DNA from: Acidimicrobiia bacterium
GTDB taxonomy: Bacteria; Actinomycetota; Acidimicrobiia; Spongiisociales; UBA11373
Direction of reading: 5' to 3'
Length of the DNA: 46,505 bases
Assembly: GCA_029263095.1 (NCBI GenBank)
Contig: JAJCYA010000009.1
Coordinates: 1-46,505, forward strand
In this document: positions 10,460 to 18,076 of the stretch, one piece after another
Position numbering within the stretch: the stretch's first letter is position 1
Layout: the number at the start of each line of letters is the position of its first letter
Made by a program: the position numbers and the translations under genes
The notes under the pieces: model-generated
The model's database searches: none
What the model was told of the DNA's origin: nothing
The model's input: the letters and a program-made list of their open reading frames with translations, nothing else

Positions 10460-10492
10460 GCAGGTTCGAGTCCCATTAGGCCCACAAACGTT
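10460..10492 (+). other. Putative left attachment site (tRNA-3'-end-like direct repeat)
   Basis: GCAGGTTCGAGTCC, the form of a tRNA T-arm, is followed seven bases later by CCCACAAACGTT. It matches 15494-15526 at 28 of 33 positions in the same orientation. The preceding bases do not form a tRNA. Together with the right-hand copy, it may mark an integration site that encloses 5 kb. No integrase is visible. Confidence 0.45.
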
Positions 10493-10510
10493 GTTGCCTA
10501 GACAACGTTT
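10486..10510. terminator. Perfect 9-bp hairpin downstream of the K+ channel gene
   Basis: AAACGTTGT (10486-10494) and ACAACGTTT (10502-10510) form a perfect stem with a 7-base loop. There is no T-tract beyond the TTT in the stem, followed by CCCC. It may end the korAB-channel transcripts or belong to the attachment site that it overlaps. Confidence 0.4.
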
Positions 10511-10680
10511 CCCCTGGTCGGAGGCGATTTCGCCTGATCGCTCGGTTGACCGTTCGGTGGTAGGTGTCCGCTGGGCGATTCAGCTTCTGTTCCGGATACA
10601 CAGCTCCGGATAGACGCGGCAGCAACCTACGGTTGGGTGGGCTATCACAACGGCCTCATCTCGAGCACGGACAACAACAC

Positions 10681-11379
10681 GTGCGATCCAGTAGCCCAGG
10701 GCTGATCAGCAGGTGGCATAGACCCGGGGACCAGGGGATCCCGGGGCGCTGTGCCGTCGCGCTCGTAGGGCTACTGATCGCTAGTTGCGGGTCGGCCGCT
10801 GACGTGTCTGCCTGTCAACACGTCGGTGGCTCGGATCGTGTTCTGCTCGACGGCACCCAGCGGTTCGACGCGAGCTTCGCCGAGGTCCAGTGCGAGTCAG
10901 CAGCAATCGACGCTGGCGACGTAGTCGACTCCGGTTCGTTGACGATCATCGCCCCGAGTCCGGGCTTCGATGAGGACCAGCTCGTCGCATTCGTCACCGA
11001 CTCGCTCGAACCCGCCGGCCTGACACCGACCGCGGTGCACTACTACGTGTTGTCGGACGATCGGGCAACGATCGCGCGCCTCGGCGTGATCGGATCGCTT
11101 GCCGATGCGTTTGAGGCGGCCACTCGGACGCTCCAAGACTCGTTCGCCGAGGACGGTCGGCCGGGAGCGACTGATCGAGTCGCCTATGTGCTGCAACTCG
11201 AGACCGGGACTATCGAGCCCGACCTACTAGTGCGAGCCATCGAGACGCTCCGAGACAGCGACTATGCGTTCCTCGTCGGCAAACACGGAACGACCATTCC
11301 CCCTCCGATCGACCCTGCACGGGACAGGTCGTCTGCGGAGATACCCGATTCAGGTGGGTCGGGCAGCTACCAACCTTGA
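10681..11379 (+). CDS. Putative lipoprotein of unknown function
   Basis: Predicted product of 232 residues from GTG 10681. A hydrophobic stretch ends in the lipobox LIASC, so an exported lipoprotein is likely. The mature part has no family I recognise; it contains alternating beta-like segments (SGSLTIIAPSP, AYVLQLETG) and an acidic helical part. The frame is open from 10564, but those residues look non-coding. It lies directly before a decayed ABC ATPase and a permease, and its end overlaps the ATPase fragment, so it may once have been a partner of that transporter. It is inside the putative island. The start is uncertain. Confidence 0.6.
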   Translation: MRSSSPGLISRWHRPGDQGIPGRCAVALVGLLIASCGSAADVSACQHVGGSDRVLLDGTQRFDASFAEVQCESAAIDAGDVVDSGSLTIIAPSPGFDEDQLVAFVTDSLEPAGLTPTAVHYYVLSDDRATIARLGVIGSLADAFEAATRTLQDSFAEDGRPGATDRVAYVLQLETGTIEPDLLVRAIETLRDSDYAFLVGKHGTTIPPPIDPARDRSSAEIPDSGGSGSYQP

Positions 11380-11527
11380 CTCGAGGAACACACAGCATCT
11401 GCTTGACCTCCTAGTAGCCAGGCATCGACAGGGGATGACAATCATTGTGGTTACTCACGACCAAAAGGTCGCTGCTGTGGCAGAACGTCGGTTCGTGATC
11501 ACCGACGGCGCTCTTGTCGGTGCGTGA
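11363..11527 (+). pseudogene. C-terminal remnant of an ABC transporter ATPase (LolD/MacB type)
   Basis: Only the last quarter of an ABC ATPase remains. ATNLDSRN corresponds to the end of the Walker B/D-loop (normally DEPTGNLDS), and IIVVTHD is the H-loop. The Walker A, Q-loop and LSGGQ signature are missing, and the Walker B aspartate and glutamate are gone. The homology starts abruptly at 11363, where the upstream lipoprotein frame ends, which looks like a deletion junction. The stop overlaps the permease start as GTGA, so the original operon arrangement is still visible. The fragment cannot hydrolyse ATP. Confidence 0.8.
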
Positions 11528-12720
11528 GCATGCGATTCATGTGGCGGACCAGACGAGCCTTGTTCGAGGCCGCGTCAGGCGCGGTCGCCAGGCCCGTTCG
11601 GCTTCTTGCGTATTCGCTCACAGCTGCTCTTGGCATTGGTCTATATGTCGCGACCCTGACGATTGCGGCGACAGCGGAGCGACAGGTCGCCGCCGACTTC
11701 GATGCCCTGCGTGCTGTCGAGGTCCGAATCAGCAGCAGATCGGCGCAGTCAAACTGGGTTCCAACGGACTATCGCGGCCGATTGCTCAGCCTCGCTGGGG
11801 TCGAAGACGTGGAGATGTTCGCGGACTTCGGAGAAGTGGTCGTCACTACTGCTCCACCACGACCCAACGGCGTGTCGCGAACCCAGAGTGCCCGTCTCAT
11901 CGCCGTGGACGTTGGCGGTCCCCGAGTTGTCGAAGCGGAGATCGATGGGTCGTCCCTCGATGTTGTCTCGGCCTCGCTCGACACACCGATGGCCCTGATC
12001 GGATCTCGGCTAGCCGAAAGCCTGGGCCTCGGACGGTCAGACGGTGTCCGAGCGATCTGGCTGGACGGTGAAGCAGTCATCGTCGCTGGTATCATTCGAT
12101 ACGTCGCGCGGCAAGCGCACCTAGTGGACAGCGTCGTTGTCCTCTATCAACACGGTCTGTCGCTAAGAAGTGATGGTCCCTCGGACATCCAGCTCATCGT
12201 TGAAACAGCACCCGGTGCGGCAAGCAACGTTGCGAGACAGGCGCCTTTGGCTCTTCGACCCGAAGAACCCCACGGTCTATCAGCTGTGGCGCCGCCTGAC
12301 CCCGGCGAATTCCGTCTTCAGATCGAGGGACGAGTGAGGGCGACGCTCCTCGCAATTGCGGCAGCAGCAATCTTGGTGGAAGCGATAAGCATTGGCAACA
12401 GCATGGCCTTGAACGTTGTCAGTCGCACGGCCGAGATTGGTGTTCGGCGGGCCCTTGGCGCGCTACCCCGAGATGTCTTCACTCAGATCATCGGGGAAGC
12501 GACGGCCATCGGCTTGATCGGCGGAGTTCTTGGCGCCAGCCTCGGTGTCATCGGTTCTGTTCTTGTCGCACAGCGCGTGGGTTGGAATCCCGTGATTGAT
12601 CCGAGGGTTCCTCTCCAGGGGATAGCCATTGGGGTACTAATTGGTGTTGTTGCTGGACTCCTTCCGGCGTTACGCGCGTCCCGAATTGAACCCGTCGATG
12701 CATTGCGTTCTTCCGGGTAG
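11524..12720 (+). CDS. FtsX/MacB-like ABC transporter permease
   Basis: A 398-residue permease with one N-terminal membrane segment (about residues 27-49), a large extracytoplasmic MacB-type domain, and three C-terminal segments (about 273-292, 321-345 and 363-385). The sequence SRTAEIGVRRALGA is the coupling helix typical of FtsX/MacB permeases, and the C-terminus LPALRASRIEPVDALRS is also characteristic. The GTG start overlaps the stop of the ATPase remnant. Without its ATPase the protein would need another partner or be inactive. The reading frame is intact, so the loss of the ATPase may be recent. Confidence 0.88.
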   Translation: MSMRFMWRTRRALFEAASGAVARPVRLLAYSLTAALGIGLYVATLTIAATAERQVAADFDALRAVEVRISSRSAQSNWVPTDYRGRLLSLAGVEDVEMFADFGEVVVTTAPPRPNGVSRTQSARLIAVDVGGPRVVEAEIDGSSLDVVSASLDTPMALIGSRLAESLGLGRSDGVRAIWLDGEAVIVAGIIRYVARQAHLVDSVVVLYQHGLSLRSDGPSDIQLIVETAPGAASNVARQAPLALRPEEPHGLSAVAPPDPGEFRLQIEGRVRATLLAIAAAAILVEAISIGNSMALNVVSRTAEIGVRRALGALPRDVFTQIIGEATAIGLIGGVLGASLGVIGSVLVAQRVGWNPVIDPRVPLQGIAIGVLIGVVAGLLPALRASRIEPVDALRSSG

Positions 12721-13153
12721 CCGTGGTTCTTCCGAACCCTTCGCCGACCTCGAACCTCACTTGCTCGACCAGGCAGGAGCACTTCTGATCGAGTTCTGGG
12801 CAAGTATCGGGCTGAGCTTTCGACCTGCTGAACGAGATAGCTTTCATATCAGCGTCCCTCCGCCTCACGAGGCATGGCCGGGCAATCTCGAATAGCGCTC
12901 AGGCTGCGCGTAGATGCGCCTATGTGTGATCGGTTTCCTTCATAACCCCTTGATTCAGAAGGTTGCATTGGTTCGCGTCCTGCCCAGTGAGGCCCACGAC
13001 GCATCTCACGCTTCGAGACCGATAGGTCTCGAAGCACTCGACGAGCCTGTGGAGGGTCGCGTGTTGGGATTCTGGTTGCCTACGAGCGGGATTGCTGTAG
13101 CCGGGTGGGTTGGTCTGCTGCGCGTCCTGTCGGGTGTCGCGCTTGGTTGGAAC
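12721..13153. other. Gene-free stretch with a perfect hairpin
   Basis: No convincing gene is seen in these 433 bases. CTTCGAGACC (13011-13020) and GGTCTCGAAG (13025-13034) form a perfect 10-bp stem with loop GATA, without a T-tract. It lies between the ends of the convergent permease and large minus-strand genes, so a bidirectional terminator is possible. Short frames here lack recognisable protein features. Confidence 0.5.
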
Positions 13154-15265
13154 CTAAGTGCAGCATGGTCCGCCTGCAACCCGGTTGAAAGCCTGTCTCA
13201 CCTTCTCGCGCTCACTGGGTGTCAGAGAGTTGGATATGTCTCTCCAGACATCTCCAATTGACGGCGGCCGCGCGAGTCCTCCGAGTTCTTCATCGCCGAA
13301 TCTCAGTTCCCAGCAATGCTCGAGATCGATGCGGTTGAGCGTGATCTCGAACTGGGCGATCGGCTTGGGCCAGCGCGGATGAATCCTCAACAGCGCGGTC
13401 TGCTTCCTTGCAACACCTCCCGGGCTGATGCACTCGTAGTCGAAACGGTCATCGACAATCCCACCGTTCTCTCGTGACGACGGGTCGGCCACGAATGTTG
13501 CAACGGCCCTGTTCAGAGAGGTGTTCTGTGGATCACCCGTCAAACTCCCATGGCTTGTTCGGAAGCGCTCGGAAGCCGGAAGGGCTTCTGCCCTCGGCAA
13601 GATTCTGAACTCGATTGGTCCTTTGCGGGTATCGCGCAACTCAATAGTGCGGTGGTCGCCGTACTCGATGTCAAAGACTCCCGATCCTCGCTCGGGAAGC
13701 CAATTCGGGAACAGTCGTTCCCGATTCCGCAACACCAACTCCATGTCTTTGAAGAATGTCTCGTGGAATAGGTGGAAGGGCATTCCGGGCGGGACAATGC
13801 CGAGGCGGGTGTTCTTGGTGAATCCACCAAACCGATACAGCTCATACCCCTCGACCGCGAACTGAATGCCCAGTGTCTCGAGGATATCCTTCAGCTTGCG
13901 ATGGATGCTGTTGTTCTTGCTGAGGCAATCCACAAGATTCGCGACCGGTCCACGCCGTTCATCGAAGGTGATGAGGTAGGTGTCGAGCTCTCGAACCTCA
14001 TCGTGGGACGGCATCACCTGTGCTGTCTCGAAACGGCCTTCTGAGTCCCGGATGGTGGGCCAACATCCGGTGGCGAGTTGGGAGCGGATCCGACCGTGCT
14101 CTTGGGTATGCGCCTCCGACCCCAACTGCTCTTCTGCGAGGGCCTCCCAATCCGTCCATTCCGCGTCTACCTCATTGAGCCTGATTAGCCCACCCCGCGC
14201 AGCTCGCCTCTGCTTCTCCCACAGGTAGGCGTGCAGTACCTCCACGGGGTCGGGACCGCCGTCTTGCTCAGAAGCATCTGGCGCTGTAGAGCGGCTCAGA
14301 CGGTCTAGCTGCTCGTCGCAGTCGGACTCCCGCTCGGCCAGGAACACGCCGAGATGGATCTTCCTCAGACCGTCGCCACCTGTTGAGGTATCGGCCTGCT
14401 CCATGTACTCAATCGCAAAGTGGGGGTCATCGAGACGGAACATCGTCGCCGAATCCGCTGGGAGGCCGTTGCGCTCCGCAATCGACTTGGCCAACGACCC
14501 AGTGTCAGGCACTTCCTCCTCGACTGAGATGCCACTCTCGTCGAGGAAGTCGACGAAGCGTCCGCGACGCCCCGCAAGGCTGATGAGCTCGCGGAGTTCG
14601 CGGGCGACCAGGTCGACTTCGAAGTCGCGCAGAGCGTTGAGCAACATCTCCACGTTGTCGGTCTCCTCGTATCGATATGTAGCCGTCTGTACCGGCAGAC
14701 GCTCGCTACGCGGAAGGATCGGCGCCAGCAGCTCCGCAATGTCGTCTTTGTGGGATTGCCAGAGGTTCATTGTTGGGAGACCGCATCGCTCTCGATGAAG
14801 CAGTTCCAGGCATCGCGGATCAAGGCTTTCCGGTAGCTCCGGTGCAACCTTCCTGGCCAGGGCACGGATTGTGAGAAGGTGGCCTCGACGCTCCAGACGT
14901 CTACGGGACACATCACAGATCGTGCCGAGCGAGTATTCATCCAGGGTGTGGCTGAGGTCTCGGATCAAGAGAGCATTTCCGTCTCGAACGTCGAGCATCC
15001 TCTTCAACCAGGCGATCGTGGACAGGTTCTCAGCGAGTAGAGCCAGCCCTCGGGAGGCCCACGCTGGGAGGCGGGGCTCGTAGCGGTATCCGATCGAGGT
15101 CAGCAGATAGAGCGCTGGAAGGATTACGAAGTACCAAGCCCATGACCAACGGGTCATGCCGACCCAGACCAAGACAGAGATGAGGATGGCAGACCCGACC
15201 AGACCTGCAAGAAACCACCAAGCATGGTTGAGTCGGAGACGACCGGAGGAATAGGCAACATCCAT
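13154..15265 (-). CDS. Large unrecognised protein with two N-terminal membrane segments
   Basis: A protein of 703 residues from ATG 15265, which has AGGGAGG at good spacing. Two hydrophobic segments lie near residues 17-35 and 40-57, separated by only a few residues, so the large remainder probably lies in the cytoplasm. The rest is soluble, charged and mostly helical, with a few cysteines, and I recognise no family. The frame is open to 15481, but that extension runs through a tRNA fragment and looks non-coding. It sits at the right end of the putative island. The architecture would fit a membrane-linked accessory or defence protein, but there is no direct evidence of function. Confidence 0.75.
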   Translation of the reverse strand: MDVAYSSGRLRLNHAWWFLAGLVGSAILISVLVWVGMTRWSWAWYFVILPALYLLTSIGYRYEPRLPAWASRGLALLAENLSTIAWLKRMLDVRDGNALLIRDLSHTLDEYSLGTICDVSRRRLERRGHLLTIRALARKVAPELPESLDPRCLELLHRERCGLPTMNLWQSHKDDIAELLAPILPRSERLPVQTATYRYEETDNVEMLLNALRDFEVDLVARELRELISLAGRRGRFVDFLDESGISVEEEVPDTGSLAKSIAERNGLPADSATMFRLDDPHFAIEYMEQADTSTGGDGLRKIHLGVFLAERESDCDEQLDRLSRSTAPDASEQDGGPDPVEVLHAYLWEKQRRAARGGLIRLNEVDAEWTDWEALAEEQLGSEAHTQEHGRIRSQLATGCWPTIRDSEGRFETAQVMPSHDEVRELDTYLITFDERRGPVANLVDCLSKNNSIHRKLKDILETLGIQFAVEGYELYRFGGFTKNTRLGIVPPGMPFHLFHETFFKDMELVLRNRERLFPNWLPERGSGVFDIEYGDHRTIELRDTRKGPIEFRILPRAEALPASERFRTSHGSLTGDPQNTSLNRAVATFVADPSSRENGGIVDDRFDYECISPGGVARKQTALLRIHPRWPKPIAQFEITLNRIDLEHCWELRFGDEELGGLARPPSIGDVWRDISNSLTPSEREKVRQAFNRVAGGPCCT

Positions 15266-15466
15266 TTCAGCCTCCCTGGGAGCAGCCCTCACCTGCGTGG
15301 GCGGCACCCAAAGAGCGTGTTGCCGTTGGGCTTCCCCCCAATGCAGCGACCATTCCACTGTACTCCGAGCAACATGGCCCTGGCATTTCTCACCAGGCCC
15401 ATCGCTCCCACGGGCTATTGGGGAACTGCCGAAACCCGTTGAAGCACAAGGGGAAGCGGCATAGAC

Positions 15467-15521
15467 GAGCAGCGGACTCATGATCCGTCAGATGCAGGTT
15501 CGAGTCCTGTTCGACCCACCA
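15467..15521 (+). pseudogene. 3' part of a tRNA with CAT anticodon; putative right attachment site
   Basis: Reading 5' to 3': GAGC (end of the D-arm), anticodon stem GCGGA/TCCGT with loop CTCATGA (anticodon CAT), variable loop CAGAT, T-arm GCAGG-TTCGAGT-CCTGT, acceptor TCGACCC, discriminator A and encoded CCA. A matching 5' acceptor GGGTCGA and a D-arm are not present at the right distance. CCGTTGA at 15436-15442 pairs only in part and lies about 10 bases too far away. It is therefore a tRNA 3' fragment or a decayed gene. Bases 15494-15526 repeat the sequence at 10460-10492, as expected for an integration into a tRNA gene. Confidence 0.7.
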
Positions 15522-15673
15522 ACGTTTCGCTCGAACCATGAAGTGCATCGGCCCAGAGAGGCCGCCTAGCATCCCGCTGAGCGCGCAATTGGGCATCAAA
15601 CGTGACCCTTCCGAGTGGTCACCTCGCGCTGTGAGTTGACGGAATCCGGCAGTTGGAGGGCAGACTCTCGGCC

Positions 15674-16168
15674 ATGGACGTGATCATCCGAAACGGACAG
15701 ATCGAGGACGTGCCGATGATGGCAGCGATCCAGCAATCAGCCGCGTTGGCGGGATTCGCGGACATCTTCCCCGCTACCGCACCAAAGCCATCGCTCGACG
15801 AACTCGAATCGGAGTGGTTGCAGCTCCAGGCCGATTCGACAGCGGTCGTGTTGGTTGCAGCCTCGGATAGCGTCGTTGGATGTGTTGCGATTCGCCAAGA
15901 TGCGACGATCCCGTCGGGTTTGCTCCTCGCGAGACTCTATGTGCAGCCTGATTGGTGGGAGCATCGAGTCGGCGGAAGACTCCACGACGCGGCATTGAGA
16001 GTATGCCGAGAACTCGGCGCAGCGTCGATCAATCTGTGGGTGTTGGAGGACAACGCACGAGCCCGGGCGATGTACGAACGATGGGGATGGGAACTCGTCC
16101 CGGGTGTGCTCCAAACCATTGCTGGTGGCGCAGTGACCGAGGTCATGTATCGGCGCGACATTCGATAG
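15674..16168 (+). CDS. GNAT family N-acetyltransferase
   Basis: A single-domain acetyltransferase of about 164 residues. The acetyl-CoA-binding region is recognisable in ARLYVQPDWWEHRVGGRLHD (motif A; the usual Arg/Gln-x-x-Gly is changed to HRVGG), and the C-terminal NARARAMYERWGWE is the typical GNAT motif B. The substrate is unknown. The ATG at 15674 is preferred over TTG 15653 because the family begins IIRNGQIEDV. It is the first gene to the right of the tRNA fragment. Confidence 0.85.
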   Translation: MDVIIRNGQIEDVPMMAAIQQSAALAGFADIFPATAPKPSLDELESEWLQLQADSTAVVLVAASDSVVGCVAIRQDATIPSGLLLARLYVQPDWWEHRVGGRLHDAALRVCRELGAASINLWVLEDNARARAMYERWGWELVPGVLQTIAGGAVTEVMYRRDIR

Positions 16169-16221
16169 GCCCGAGTTGGCCGAGGCGGTGACACCTCCAG
16201 CGAGTCAGCCGGAGAGTCGCA

Positions 16222-16959
16222 TCAGCCTCGCTTGAGAGTGGCTCTCGCCTCTTCCATGGTGAACCGGCCTTCGGTGATCTCGCGACCGACGACCACTCCG
16301 GAAAGCTGACGCCCTTCGTTCTCGAGTTCGAACAGACCCTTGAGATCATCCCTGTCGCGAGCACCGCCGGAAGCGATCACGGGTTCGGAGACGAAACCAA
16401 GGGCGCGGCGAAGGATCCCAAAGTTGGACTGTTCGATGAGCGCGTCCCGTCCCGCCTCTGCCACGTGGAATGAGGCAACGCCGGCCGATGACAGCTCGAT
16501 CAGCACCTCCTCCATGTACCGACCGCTGTCGACGGTCCAACCCCTCATGGCCAACTCTTCGTCGGGGCGCACGTCGACACTGACCGCGATCTTGTCCGGA
16601 TGGTCCCGGCACAGATCCCAGATCATCACCTGGTTTTCGATGGCCGCAGTTCCCATCACAACCCGCCAGGCACCGAACCCGAGCAGGCGTTCGACCTCCG
16701 CCGGCGTACGCACACCGCCCGCCACCTGCACCGGGATGTCAACGGCCGCGATGAGCTCCTCGATCAAGGATCGGTTCTCGTAGTCCCCGTACGCGGCGGC
16801 ATCGAGATCGACGACTTGGAGCTTGTCCGCCCCTTTAGCCACCCAGCCCTGAGCCCGATCGATCGGATCGGCGTCGAGCGAGATGGCCTCCCGCACGTCA
16901 CCTGTTGGCAGGCGGACGGCTTTGCGATCGAGGATGTGGACGCGAGCAAACAACTCCAT
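16222..16959 (-). CDS. hisA: Phosphoribosyl isomerase (HisA/PriA)
   Basis: Isomerises ProFAR to PRFAR in histidine synthesis. The 245-residue (beta/alpha)8 protein starts with MELFARVHILDRKAVRL, where D11 corresponds to the catalytic Asp of the first strand. It has VVDLDAA, QVAGGVRTPAEVERLLGFGA, a second Asp in SVDVR, and the C-terminal phosphate loops ASGGA and VVVGREI. In many Actinobacteria this enzyme (PriA) also does the TrpF step; the sequence alone does not decide that here. No other his gene is in the window, so it stands apart from a his operon. Confidence 0.9.
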   Translation of the reverse strand: MELFARVHILDRKAVRLPTGDVREAISLDADPIDRAQGWVAKGADKLQVVDLDAAAYGDYENRSLIEELIAAVDIPVQVAGGVRTPAEVERLLGFGAWRVVMGTAAIENQVMIWDLCRDHPDKIAVSVDVRPDEELAMRGWTVDSGRYMEEVLIELSSAGVASFHVAEAGRDALIEQSNFGILRRALGFVSEPVIASGGARDRDDLKGLFELENEGRQLSGVVVGREITEGRFTMEEARATLKRG

Positions 16960-16965
16960 GCGGTC

Positions 16966-16971
16966 ACCCTA
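16966..16971 (-). promoter_or_regulatory. -10 box for leaderless hisA
   Basis: On the minus strand, TAGGGT ends 6 bases before the hisA ATG. Confidence 0.45.
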
Positions 16972-17008
16972 GAGCACGAACACGACCTGAGAGCGATGTC
17001 CGACGGAG

Positions 17009-17845
17009 TCAGATCCCCGCAAAGAGATCCGAGTCGGCCGGATCGCACGCCACGGCCGAGTGCACCAGCGTCAGAGACTCGAACCCGATGAACCGGCGCA
17101 GCGCATCGGGCGGCAACGTCCTGATCCAGGAGTCTGCGGCGAACTGGGTGTCGTGACACAAGAGGGCCCGATACTTGAGATCGAACCACTCGGAGATGTC
17201 GACGGTCGTTGTGATGTGATCCTCGAGTGAACCCGCAGACGGCTCCTCCGCCTCACGATCCGCACCCAGATCGGAAGCCATCTGACGCCGTACCTTCACC
17301 ATGCGGTCCCGCGACCAAGTCGTCCAGTACAGCTTCGACGGCATCCACGGCTCACCGAAAGCACTCACCGGGTAACGCCCGACATCGGCAGCAGCCCAAT
17401 ATGCCGCCGTACCCACTCGGTGCACCTGAATGTGATCAGGGTGTCCATAGCCACCGAATGGGTCATAGGCCGTGATGACATCCGGCCGCCGATCACGGAT
17501 GATCCCCACCAGGCGTCCGACGGCCTCGGCGAAACCGGCACCCCAGAAAGCATCTGGATGATCATTATCGGGAGTTCCCATCATCCCGGAGTCCCGGTAG
17601 TCGAGAAACACCGGCTCACCGGCGCCGAGGACCGCGAGTGCATCCCCCAATTCTGCGGTTCTGATCTCACCCAGCTGGGCCCGTACCTCATCGGCGTCGT
17701 CGCGATTGTGGATCTCGCCTGCTTCGCCTCTAGTCGCAGTCACAACGGTCACCGGCATGCCCGAAGACGCGGTGGCGGCGAGCAATCCCCCGGCGGAGAT
17801 CGACTCGTCGTCGGGATGGGCATGGAAAGCGAGGAGACCGGACAT
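17009..17845 (-). CDS. MshB/Mca-like LmbE deacetylase (mycothiol type)
   Basis: A zinc-dependent GlcNAc-inositol deacetylase family protein of 278 residues. The metal site is in HAHPDDE (H10, D13) at the N-terminus and in GHPDHIQVH in the middle. The length and the segments FDLKYRALLCHDTQFA and AYDPFGGYGHPDH are close to MshB, which deacetylates GlcNAc-Ins in mycothiol synthesis, and Mca, which cleaves mycothiol conjugates. I cannot separate the two by eye. Either way, it points to a mycothiol-using actinobacterium. Monocistronic, with its own -10 box. Confidence 0.85.
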   Translation of the reverse strand: MSGLLAFHAHPDDESISAGGLLAATASSGMPVTVVTATRGEAGEIHNRDDADEVRAQLGEIRTAELGDALAVLGAGEPVFLDYRDSGMMGTPDNDHPDAFWGAGFAEAVGRLVGIIRDRRPDVITAYDPFGGYGHPDHIQVHRVGTAAYWAAADVGRYPVSAFGEPWMPSKLYWTTWSRDRMVKVRRQMASDLGADREAEEPSAGSLEDHITTTVDISEWFDLKYRALLCHDTQFAADSWIRTLPPDALRRFIGFESLTLVHSAVACDPADSDLFAGI

Positions 17846-17854
17846 CGGGCGGCG

Positions 17855-17860
17855 ACTCTA
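17855..17860 (-). promoter_or_regulatory. -10 box for the LmbE-family gene
   Basis: On the minus strand, TAGAGT ends 9 bases before the ATG. Confidence 0.4.
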
Positions 17861-18014
17861 CCGGTTGAACGGGCCCTCGGGATACCAGCAGCTCCTCCTC
17901 GGCGGCCGACCCCCATAAATCGAAAGCACACCTAGGTTCCCCGCCATGGACTCCCGGTCACAAAGAGGCGATCTCGTCGTAGGCACGGATTTCGCGCTTT
18001 CTTGTGGTTTCGGG

Positions 18015-18050
18015 TATGGTCCACAGCCCTCTCGACCAGAGGTCGAGAGG
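18015..18050 (+). promoter_or_regulatory. -10 box and leader hairpin upstream of the M23 peptidase
   Basis: TATGGT (18015-18020) is a possible -10 box. It is followed by a perfect 9-bp hairpin, CCTCTCGAC (18028-18036) with GTCGAGAGG (18042-18050), loop CAGAG. The start codon lies 26 bases further on with GGAGA just before it. Cell-wall hydrolases of Actinobacteria are often controlled by leader RNAs, but I could not match this leader to the c-di-AMP riboswitch. Confidence 0.4.
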
Positions 18051-18076
18051 TACTCGATGCGCAAAGGCCGGAGACG

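Noticed and set aside
10564-10680. Earlier start of the island lipoprotein
   Set aside because: It would put over 60 non-hydrophobic residues before the signal peptide.
12966-12998. A third tRNA-3'-end-like segment (GGTTCGCGTCCTG ... GGCCCAC)
   Set aside because: The T-stem does not pair and the anticodon arm is absent; the likeness is too weak to call an attachment site.
12914-13261. Plus-strand frame of 115 codons
   Set aside because: It overlaps the end of the antisense island gene, has no ribosome site and no recognisable features.
15266-15481. Upstream extension of the large island protein to an ATG at 15481
   Set aside because: The ATG is the antisense of the tRNA CAT anticodon, and the added residues are not protein-like. 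ATG 15265 has AGGGAGG at good spacing.
15390-15599. Minus-strand frame of 69 codons containing VEQDSNLHLTDH
   Set aside because: This peptide is the typical false translation of a tRNA read in antisense; it covers the tRNA fragment at 15467-15521.
17930-18076. c-di-AMP (ydaO) riboswitch before the M23 peptidase
   Set aside because: Only a simple hairpin is seen; the conserved ydaO core could not be found.
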